The position numbers and the translations under genes are program-made. From contig JASJOG010000025.1 in the NCBI GenBank assembly GCA_030142905.1, positions 2,066,001-2,130,000 of the forward strand: 64,000 nt of DNA, given 5' to 3'. This DNA is from Heliopora coerulea. Lineage: Eukaryota > Cnidaria > Anthozoa > Scleralcyonacea > Helioporidae. Within the stretch, counting starts at the first letter, position 1. Each line of letters opens with the position of its first letter. Under the pieces are notes generated by a model. It made no database searches. It had not been told where the DNA came from and saw nothing but the letters and a program-made list of their open reading frames with translations. Positions 45,801 through 57,800 of the stretch are shown in pieces.

Positions 45801-48800
45801 GATGACTGGTGAGACGCTACATTGAGCTACCGAGAAGTAGCTTAGGGTTTGCTAACCTTTGGTTAGGGCTTGACGAACATTCATCGATCATCTAAGATAT
45901 ATCCAAGTTCCCACATTTTTACAACATGTATCACATTTATACCATTCATTATATTACTATTCGCTTAGGTTCTTTTGTTCTCAGGAAGTTGACAAATACC
46001 TTATCAACGTCATAAACTTATTCATGAGGTTGATCTCTACTTATCAAACTGTAAATCTATTAGATCGCGCAACCTGGCACTTCCTTGCGAATGTTAAAAA
46101 CGACTTAAAACGTAAAAAGATATGATCCATCAACACGTGCAAACAAACCGACAACATTTATTCTACTAGTAAGCACTATCGCCGTCAATTAGGGTCGGGC
46201 GGTTTATCGATAAACCGAAAAAAACCGCTTTTTTTTGAAAACCGATTCAACCGATTTTTCTTGAGATAAAAAACCGAAAAACCGAAAAAAAATCAGAATA
46301 ATGATTGAAACTCGGTAATATTGAAGCAAAATGGCAGTAAAATTATGTCAAAAAATTGCAGAATTGTAAAGCATTGCCGCTAAGCGCCCGAAGCATGAAC
46401 GTATGTCACGCGTATGACTCATTGTGAAAATATGCGCGTGGTAGAGTTTTCATATTAGATCTACAAGTCGTTTAACAGCTTTACCATGAGTACAAGTTCA
46501 GCTTGGAATTTCTTTAAGAAGCCTGAAAGAGGGCAGGATTTTGCCGAGTGCAAAATCTGTACACGTTCCGTTAAGAACAAGGGAGGAAACGCCTCAAATT
46601 TAATTCAGCATCTTCGAAGAGCGCATCCTTCCCAATATGGGACGATGACTCCATCAGGACGAAAGTCAGCACAGGCAAACGACAGCAGCCCAGTTTCGTC
46701 AGCTACTGAAGTTATCCAACCCACAGTAAAGAGCCTCTTTGCCAGCAGCACGCCGTTAACACCTGGTAATAACCGCCATGAAAGCATTACAGATGCTATT
46801 ACGTATTTTCTCTGCAAAGACAATGTCCCATTTAACGTAGTAAGTCGACCAGGATTTCAAAAACTCCTAAAAGTACTAGAGCCACGTTACAAAATCCCAG
46901 ACCAGACAACTTTTTCGAAGAATAAAGTCGCGAAGCTGTATGATATTACGAGAGAAGCGGTTATGTCAGACCTAAGCAGAATGGATTACTTCGCATCAAC
47001 AACTGACATGCGGTCTTCTCACGACCTGACGCCGTATATGGGATTCACGCTGCATTGGATCGACTCAGAGTGGAAGTTACGAAGCCGAAACCTTGGAACG
47101 AAGTTTGTTCCCGAAGACCACACTGCCAAACAGTCGACTGAGACACTGACCGACATGCTTGCGCATTGGAAGCTAAGCGCTTCAAAACAAATTGCCATAA
47201 CAACTGATAATGGTTCAAACATAAAGAAAGCCTGCCAAGACAACGAATGGACAAATGTCCCTTGTTTTGGTCACAATCTGCACCCCGCCATTACCAACAC
47301 CTTGAAGAACAACCCAAGAGTACAACGTGCATTGGGTGTCTTCAAGAAGATCGTGGCAGCTTTTGGCACAAGCTGGAAGAGACGACGAGATCTTCCCGCC
47401 GCTCAAGTTCAAGAAGAACCTGGACAAAAGTTCAAGAATTTGACATCGGTGAGTATGAAGTAAACAAAGATTGAGTATTTTATTGTTGAGTAATGTGGTG
47501 TGTGTTATTTAGACTAAAAATTACATCAAAATAGTTTTATACTAAATGATTTTTACAATCATTTTAGATGTGCCCAACCCGTTGGGGATCCACTCAGCAC
47601 ATGATCAGCAGGGTGCTGCGCAATAAGAAGGCCATTCGGCGGGTTCTTGGCAACGACAAGGATACTTCCCACTTGGTTCCGAAATGGCAAGACTTGGAAG
47701 TCTTGGGATGTGTTGATAAAGCTCTTGGTCCGCTCAAGGAATTCACTGATATGTCTGCAGGCAGCTACGTAACGATAAGTGCGTTGAAGCCAATTCTCTA
47801 TCGCCTGGCAACAACTGAATTGGCTCCTCAAGATGATGATTTGCCACTGACCGCCGAAATCAAGAACGAAGTTTTGACGACATTACAAGCGTGTTATGTT
47901 GATGGTGCATTGAAAGCTTTGATGAATGTCACATCGTTCCTGGATGCTCGGTACAAGACTGACTTTCTCGAAACAGAAAGGGCCGAATTAAACGAAGTAA
48001 AAGAGGAACTCTTGAAGAATGCTGCTTTCCTAGAGTTCAGCGCCATTGAAGAGGAAGACGAAGTCTTGCCATCGCCTGCTCAAAAGAAGGCAAAACTCAG
48101 CCTTGGGGCATTAACAAGCTTGAAGAAGAAAGAAACGCTGTCACCAGCTTCCTCTCCACGTAGTCGTCTCTCCAAAGAGATTGACATTTACCTGTCACAA
48201 CCAGTCATTGACGGAGATAACGAAACTTTGCAATGGTGGAAGATCAACGCTAAAGAAATCCCGTTGCTCTCGAAGTTGGCAAGAAAATACCTTGCCATTC
48301 AAGCCACCAGTTCGCCATCAGAGAAGCTTTTTAGCAAAGCGGGGCAAATTTCTACTCCAGCACGAACTCAACTGAAGCCTGACAAAGTGGAGAAACTTTT
48401 CCTGGCAGAGAATTTGTGAACTGTAGTCTGTAGCTCGAACTGTAGTGTCAAATGTCAATAGGAGTAAGGAATAAACAAATGTTTAAAAAAATCGGTTTTT
48501 TCGATTTTTTTCGGACGGTTTTCAATTTTCGGTTTTTACCCCGAACCGCCTGACCCTACCGTCAATATTTCTTTTGGAAACTTTCAATATTCTCTACAAC
48601 GATGTCCAAAAATTTACCTGTCTTATATCCTAGAAAATGGAAATATCGGGAACGAAAGTCAACTGAGATTAGCCGAACTTTGCTAAATTAGTTTTAGAAA
48701 ACCTCATCAATGATGATATAAGGCGGTTATATACCTTATACCTAGGTGTTCAAGCTATATATCACCCTTCGGGCTTCGCCCTCAGGTTTATATATCGCTT

Positions 48801-51800
48801 AAACATGTCGGTCATGGTATATAACCTTTACTTAGATACCTGGACTCGCCACCTGGGCCTTGGTAGCTCGACGTTTGGAGCGTATCACCGGTCATCAAAA
48901 GGTTGAGGGTTCAATTCCCGTCTGGGATTCAGAAATCCTTTTTTCTGAGGTTAAGGAGTGACGAACGTTCATCGATCATCTAAAATTAAAACTGCTTTAT
49001 GGTTTATTTGTTCTTGCACGTTTGCATAGTAAACGGTGCCGAGTTAATTTTCCAAATAAAATTTTCCAAGTGTAATTTATCGTATTCAAATAACGTAGGT
49101 TGGAAAACGGAGTGAAACAAATGGCAAAGACACAATACCACAGAGGAACGGAAATTCAGGGTAATACAGCATTAGAGTACTACAACGCGATAATTGTTTT
49201 ATTGAGCTTTTTTGTCTATATATTTTTTTCTGTACAGTTCTTTGCTGGTTAGTTTGTTTGTTTGTCTGATTGAGTTTTGTGTATTTTCTGTCTGTTTATA
49301 CCCCCTAATCAGTATGTGCGTTGGTTTGCTTCGGTGGCGCAGCTACAGGGTGGGAAGGGTGGGTAAAGCCTGCGGGCCCCGAGCAAAAGGAATTAATTAG
49401 GGATCCCGAGCATTTTGTGACGTCATTATTATTTTCTGTCATGATGGCATGAATTTGCTTTAATAAGGTTTCAAACTATTTACAATTGGCAGCAAGATCA
49501 AACTATCACATTAAGGCAAAAGTTGATCCACCGCCTCTTTAATAATCAATCCATTTATTTGTGGCGGACTTACCAAATAATGAGATTGACCAAGCGTGAG
49601 AATTTTCGCTGAAGTTCCCTGAACATTACAGAGAAAATACTGTACTATTTTTCGATTCCTTGTGTTTTAGAGCTACGCTGTGAGCCGCTTACTTGTTCTC
49701 TTGAGCAGTTAATAGTAACAACTTTTTGAACATAATAGTATCAGGTGACTGAGGCGTCATTTTAAGAATAATATTGAATATCAATTGCTTTTGTTTACCT
49801 AATATCTTCAAATTGTCACCCATACGTTTTCCGTATCGTCGACATCGACCTGGATAGGGCCCACCAGGTAATCTATCCCACACACCCCCCCGAAGCCTAG
49901 TTGCGCCACTGGCTCGCTTGTTTCTATCAGTCTCTCTGTAGTGAAAGGGAATGAAACTCATTCTGTGAATGAACTGCTTTACGTTATGGCTCAACGTATG
50001 AGATGTCTTAAGACAGTAGCGTTCATTGGATGAAGTATCGTACTTTAGTTCACTTTGGTAACTTTTATTGGAAAATTATACATTTATATTCCCCGAGACG
50101 GAGATACGTAAATAGGAGACCCATGAACGTTCAAATTATCTTCGGAATTATAACGTTCCACTCTCAGTTCAGAATCTGGTTCCATGTCCGACATTTATGA
50201 ATTACTTACAAAAGATAACTAACGAAAGTTTAGCCGTCTACAATCGACGCCGTCGCGACACGTAACTCAAAGGCTAGGAAACTGATAAAATTCCCTTATG
50301 AAAACAAAAACACAAGCGCGAAGTGCATCACCCTGACACTGACTCATTAACGTAATTGTTATTTTTAGGTTGAGGAAGGCTCCGAAAGAACCAAAACGCC
50401 AAGCAGCAGTTGAAAAGGTAAATATGTAGGAATGATTCATTGCTTGTAATGTGAACCCAAGTGGACACTGGAGCTAGCCAGTACGAGTGCCTCCGGGTGA
50501 ACATGTTGTCATTGATGTTGTTTTGTTGTTTTTATTGTATATATTTTGCATTGTTTTTCCAAGGTGCCTTTAAAGTGTTCTGAATGTGGTCAGTTACTTA
50601 ACAGTCCTGATCTACGCCTGTTCGTCGGTGATACTGAAGATGCAGTAAGTCGTGCATATTCTTCTGTTACCACTAAGACTTCCAGTCAATAAACGCTGTA
50701 ATTCAGATATCGCTGGCAATAAGCCGTCGACTATGCTAATTAGCTTTTGCATTTAACAGGATTTACGAATCTATTCATGCATCGAATTTGCATACATTAA
50801 ATCACGCTTATATGCGCGGTTGGGGGTGAAAGGGTTAACGAGAAAGCGGGGCCGTAGACCCCAAATGGCCATCCAAGCTTCATCGCCTATCTCACGCAAC
50901 ACTCACAATGAGATCATTTTTTTTCTTGTTCAATTTGAGATCGAAGAAACGTTGGTCGTTAAAAATTAAGATATTCTCTCATTAGCATGCGATAAGTGGT
51001 TTATCACACTGTTTTCAAAGGAGAGCAGGGCGATACAGTTGAACTCCTATTAACGGACACCCCTCTTAAGTGGACACCCCTCTTAAGCTAACACCTACCT
51101 TAGGTCCCGGATATTGCTTTGATAAAACTTTATATTCATAACCTCTACTAAGCGGACACCTCTCCTAAGCGGATGCGGACACCTATCTTAGGTCCCATTG
51201 AGCAAAATAACCTCTCTTAGGTTATACCTCGCAGGTGGATAGTGTTTTTTTGCGCAATCTAATAGCGTTCCGCGCAGTTGACTTCACGGATTTTGACACC
51301 TTGCTTGACTCAGACAAACAAACTCACACTTGCATTCATCCTGTTATACAGTCACTATAAAAATGCAGTCTATAGCTAGTACTTCGGCTCACCGTTTAAC
51401 AATTCTAACTGAAGATGATGCTGTCCCAGGTTGTCGCTTTGATAAAGATCCAGATAATTATACTGTAGATCAGATAAAACGCTGGCTTAAATGTAGAGGC
51501 CTCAAGCAAAGCGGTAAGCGAAGTGAGCTTGTAAAGCGCGTTCGTGATTGTAATTTCTCTGGAAATCACCGTATTCTCGACGTAAGCATCGACGATGGAA
51601 AGTGGTTTGCTGCCAAAGTTCTAAAGGAAAGCAAAAGCCCCAGCAATGTGCAGCAAGATGAATCAAATAGGTTACAAAAGACCCCGCCTATTCCATCGGC
51701 TAACTGGAATAATTTTCAGTCACAAGACATACCTTCGATATTCAATTATGGACATATCCATTATTATGCTCTGGAGTCGATTAAGGTTGTCGAAAACGTA

Positions 51801-54800
51801 AACGAAGACAATGAAAATGACGACCATGGCCTTGGCCATATGACTGATAGGCCATTAAAAAACGCAAGGAAATACGTGGACTCCGGGCTTTGTCCATGAT
51901 ATCATGGACGCAAGATCGGACGAACACTACTTTGCTCGAGCGCATGTTTGGCCATCAATGAGGAACGATCTTCCTCATAACGTGTTAGTAATTCTTTCCA
52001 AGGCTAGTGGAGCAGTAATACATGCTTCTTGTGAGCCTTGCAAAGTATCTGCCTTGGGCCGCTGCAGTCATGTCGCGGCGTTGTTATTATGCTTACATGA
52101 CCACGTCGAAAAACATGGTCCTACAGTAACCGTGCCGTTCACATGCAAACCGTGCACATGGAACAAGGGGAAGAAAAAGGACAAAAATCCCCAGAGATTG
52201 TCCTCTACGAGCTACCCTTCCAAGGTAAAGAAAAGTTCTAAAGTGAACCTGATTGACTTTGACCCAGGCCAACAAACAGACGACATGTGAAGAACGAACA
52301 CATTAATGATCTTATGCGTGATTTACGCACAATTTCTTCTAAAAATGAAAATGGTGATGTTTCTATGTGGGAGACTTTGATCGAAATGACCTGTGATGAT
52401 TATAGCCTTGATGCAGAGAAAGAAAACATTCTGAAAGAAAAAATTAAACAACTATTGGAAAATCTTATCCCACCGCGAACGCAGGAAATGCCACATACCC
52501 ACAACCAAAGTGAATCCGAAGATTGGTCCAGTCAAAGGTTTTGGTGACTTACAGCTTCCAATTGCCTAACTGCTTGTCGAATAGGCAAGCTTGTAAGAGA
52601 TGGGAGTAAAGATGCAGCAATTAGAGCCTATAACTTTATATATTCCTATATCTGGAAAATGAAGCAGCATTGTTGTACAACATTTATGAATTATGGCCTT
52701 GAAAGTGAGGCGAGGCCATTCAAAAATATGAGGAACAGACTCCAAATAAAGTATTTCAAACTGGGTTGTGGGTAAATCCTACATTTCCTTTTCTGGGCTG
52801 TTCTCCAGATGGACTTGTCGATGATGATGGTCTTTTGGAAATTAAGAGCTTAAAGGTATTTAAAGAAAATACTATAGAAGATGTCGCCTCAGGAAATGTG
52901 TCCATTGCAAAAGATGTCCTGAGTAGGCAATGCTTCTCGATTAAAGATGGGAAGTGCTACCTGAAAACTTCGCATTCTTATTACTACCAAATACAGATGC
53001 AGCTGCAAGTAACTGAAAGGAAGTTCTGTGACTTTGTATTATATGCCCAACAAGGGCCAGTTTCAATAGAAAGAATCTATGTCAATATTGATGTTAGAGA
53101 TGACATTTTATCTAACCTTACTGCATTCTGGAAGAGAGTTATTGCTCGAGAGTTTTTTGAAATGCGTGTACCCAGGCATCTTCACCCTTTTGTGTTATCA
53201 GATGAAAGTCAAATTTAAGATTCTGTCATGATTATCTAAAATATACTATTTAGGATTTCTACTTTCGATTGTTATCTCAATGTACAATAGAGGAACTAAG
53301 AACTTAGACAGCTGTATATGCATGCATTAACAAAATATATTTACCGTAGGATAAAGAAAGGAATGATTAATTAATTAATAAAAGTATTTTACATTTACTT
53401 ACAGAGAGTAGTTTGAAAATTGACAAGTGCCATGGGAGAGAGGGAAAGTGGAATTTTCTTTCCAATGAGTCGAAATTGTTTTAATCGTTCATTAAAGCGT
53501 TCAACGTGAATCCTTGCCTTTGCGATTTTGCGAGTTTCGAGTTCTTCTCCTGCACTGAGGTTCTTTCTTCCCTTTAAGAAAGCAGGCATCTTCTGGTGGG
53601 CCTTCAGAGGATTCAAGAGTTCTTGGACTGTGAATCCACGATCTGCTAGTATGATGTCGCCAGGATTTATGTGTTTCAAAATTCCACAGTCTTTAAAGAG
53701 TAGTTCCACGTCCCCTATGTACCCTTCATACAAATCTGACACAAAGCAAGCACTTCCATTTGGATTGACTGCAATCAGACATTTAAAGGTGTTGGCGTGC
53801 TTATAGGAAGAGTAGGTATTTCCTTGTCTTGCAAAATTTCTCGACGTCTGTACACTGAATTCTGTACAGCCAACGGTACAACGGATATTTTTCATGTTCT
53901 TGAAAACCTTTGGCACGTATCGCCTTAAAACGTCGCGCGAGGGAAACATGACAGATTCCATGTCTCTAAAAATTTTATACATTAGTTGGATGAAAGTTGT
54001 AAATATCTTTCGAATCGTAGTTTCCCCGATAGTTCTCTGTGGTAAACTCATTAAAATTGCCATAGTTTGTATGGTAAATCCCCTTCGTAGTCTCACCAAG
54101 GTAATGAATAACTTTTCTTTGTCAGAAATCTTTGATTCTGGGCCTGAATTTCCTCTTCAGGAACCAATGGACTCTTTTGCATTTCAGTATGTTATCTCAT
54201 GTAGCGGACAAACATTATTAAGGAATTTGTACAGCGCTTCAAACTGTTCCGTGTTCAGTCCAGTAAAATGTTTCATATTTTCGGGAATTTTAGCAATATG
54301 TTCAAGTGCTAGGCTTGAAATAACTTTTGAGTCTTTCTTAATTGTATTTACTTCATTTCGTAGAAGCATAGTTTCCACTTTCGAAGAAGGAATGTACTTC
54401 GAGTATTGTATTTGCGATCCTTTGTTTAATACCACATGACTAGTACTTGTAGAAATATATTCCGCGGTCTCGTCCGATTCAGGGTCTGGTATAGCATCAT
54501 CATTTTGCACAAATACATCTGCAGAATCTTTTTTGTCATCAAAGCTTGACCTGGAGTCGAATTTACATTTCTTTAGAGGTGAAGACCATCTCGATTTGAG
54601 TGCCTTCCTTTTCGGTGCAGTCGCCTTCTTGTACTCTTGTAGTAAAGTTTGCCTTCAAAGGATCTGGATTTTCAGCAGTGGGTCCCTTATCTCCAACCCA
54701 ATGGACGGCACAGATAAAGGTATTTCTTGTTACTTTAGATGTGTCAAAGCCTTCTCTGGAACAGGCGTTTATCCAGGGCTTGCATTTCTCAATATCTTGA

Positions 54801-57800
54801 GATGGCTTCGGGAATGGAATGAAGATCTTCTTCCCCACCACCTGCATTTCTTTTAGCGATTTCGGCAATCTTTCTGGAGGTTGTGCGCCGAACCATGGCG
54901 GCCATGCAAAATGTGCTCTTGATGATGTTGTTTTATCTGCTTTTAGTTTCCTTTATTTTTCCAAATGAGTTCGTTAGAAATGTCTCTAAGGAGCTTTCCT
55001 TTCGATCTATGGAGAGATTTCAGGATTTCACTACTCTTACGGGACATTTACAACTTGTTTATTTCCAAGCGAACTTCAAGAGATTCATGTGTGCTTCAAA
55101 CTGTCGAATACGGTCTCCGATATTTAAATACACGAAACGTGGCTTCATTTGCTTGGGATTACCGGCACGTGTGTTTGTGATGGACCTACCTATATGTGTT
55201 GATGTTTCAAGAAATCCTGGACCAAACGATGGAAATGCTAGAACGGAAAACCAACCTTTGGAAACAATTCTCCGGTTGGCCGCCATTACATCTGATTATG
55301 CATTTGATTATTCAAGATCTGAGCTTATTGCCTCAAGAAGGTCTTGGTCTTTTACAAGCGAGGATACGGTTCGTTGTTTAAAGGAATTAGGTCTGTTTAG
55401 AAGCAGAGGAACTCGAGCTGGTCGTCAATGGAGGATTAGACAGAAAAATAAGCGGAGAAATGGATTGATTCCTGTGATAATTTCTTCGTCATGCAACATT
55501 GTCTCGAGCTGTCACGGGAATATCTATCGACATCAAAATGGGGTGAGCTTTCGAAATCTGTCGTATTTAAAACGTGCCAATGAGAACCTGGTCGTATGTA
55601 AATCGATGAGGTTCTGCATTTGGAATGCTCAATCAATCTGCAATAAAGGCGCGGTTCTGCCAGATTATTTATGTCATGAAAAGATTGATCTTTGCGCGGT
55701 AACCGAGTCGTGGATCAAAAGCGACCAGGCAGCAGTGAGAGTAGGGTGTACTCCTCCTGGTTATGGTTTCATTCATCACCCTTGAACTGGGCGATCGGGG
55801 GGAAGCATTGCTATTATATACAGATCAACGCTAGCCCTAGCCAAAGTTGATGTGGGTGAGAGAATATCGTTTGAATTTGCAGAGTATCTAGTCTCCTCTG
55901 GAACAAGTAAATTTAGGTTGATTGTCGTGTACCGACCTTCATATTCTCAAGTCCATCGTGTTAGTGTCTCAACATTTCTAGAGGATTTCGCGGAGTACGT
56001 GGAGTCAATTATTTTAACGCCGGAGCCTCTCTTGATAACTGGAGACTTGAGTATTCATGTAGATGTCCAGGATGACTCTGATGCAATTAAATTTCTTGAT
56101 CTCCTCGATTCTTTGGGATTAGCTCAACATGTAAGGACGTCTACTCACCGACTTGGACATTTACTTGATCTTATTATTACACGGGAGACCAGCATTTTAG
56201 TGGGAAATATGCCGATATCAGATTGCTACCTTTCTGACCACTGCACTGTGCTGTGTGATTTAACCATACGTAAGCCATCACTGTCAGTTAGGAAAGTGTT
56301 ATGTAGAAAGATAAAAACGATTGATATCAACGCGTTCAAGGAAGATCTACAACAATCTGACTTGTGTCGTGAAGTACCACGGAAATTGGTCGGTCTTGTC
56401 TCTTGTTACAATTCCATTTGTTCTGGTTTGTTGGATAAGCATGCTCCTGTTGTCAAGAAAACTATCACTGTGCGGCCTCGCGTTCCATGGTTTAATGACA
56501 TCATTAAAGCGGCAAAGAGGGAACATCGTAAATATGAACGTGTTTGGAGGGCCACTGGTCTTGAATCTGATAGAATGGTATTCACTAGGGCTAGGAATTA
56601 TACAAGTCATGTAATTGAAGTGCCAAGAGTGAGTATTACACAGACTTCATCAATAAGAATAGTAATGACCAACAGCGTTTATTCAATGCAGTTAATCACC
56701 TTTTGGGAAGATCCAGTAACGAGTTCTATCCACCTCATATGAACCCTAAGAGTCTAGCAAATGACTTCGGCCAGTTCTTTGCCCAAAAGATTGTGAACAT
56801 TCGTTCTGAGTTGGATTCAATTGAGTCAGCTGAGGATTTACACATGGAGCCAGTCAGACGTTCCCCGTTTGTTGGAACTCCTTTTACTAAAGGCTGGTTT
56901 CCAAATAACCGTAACAGCCGTAAAGAGGCCGGCGAAAGTGCTGCGACAGTGCTGCGGCATCGCCTGCGACGGACTTATCTCTAATGGAAACATTTGTTCA
57001 CGGTGTCTGCGGCAGTCGCCGGCACACTGTCTGCGGTGCCGTGAAAGTTGAATTCATTTCAACTATGCCGACGGTTACGGCACCGCCGGCAGATCAAAAT
57101 TTTAATGGAAACGTCCTCACGCCGGTGCCGGGGACATGGCGCTGTTACTTTATTGTTCCTTGTGAGTCACGTTACGGCCGCCATCCAATCAGAATCACAG
57201 GTCAAAATTATGGCAAGTTTGGGATTCAAGATGGCGAGTAGGGATGGACCGAATATTAATAACGAAACTCCCATGAATTGTATTCAAAACTATCGCGTTA
57301 TTTATGACAAGAGCAGCAAATTTTAGTAAATATAGTAGACTATCGTTTAATCCCCCTCAACGGGGTGTTTTACCCCGGTGGTGTTTTACGAATTAATATT
57401 TCGTTCACTTGTATCTGCAATTTCAATTTTGCTTAAAAACTCTGAGGATGAGAACAGTAATAAACCAGCAACGGTCCACTAACCTGTAGAAATATTCTCT
57501 GTCATGAAGTTTTAATTCCTGAAAGAGAGTATGAAACTGACCACGTACACAGCGTTGCAGGAAAATTTCTCGAACCCAGAATCGGTGTTTTCTTTTCATC
57601 TTTTTTCTCGCCCTTCGTCAATTCAAGTAATTGATAAGGAGAGCAAGTTGACACTTCAACAACCACCTTCGGTTCAAGGCAGCCATTTTCAAATTTAAGT
57701 CTGAGCGCCAATTCTCGAAGCAGACGTGCGATTTGGTCGACTGCCCGCCAATGCCACATTCAAATGGAAACACTTTTTAAGGCGCCGCCGACAGTGTGCT

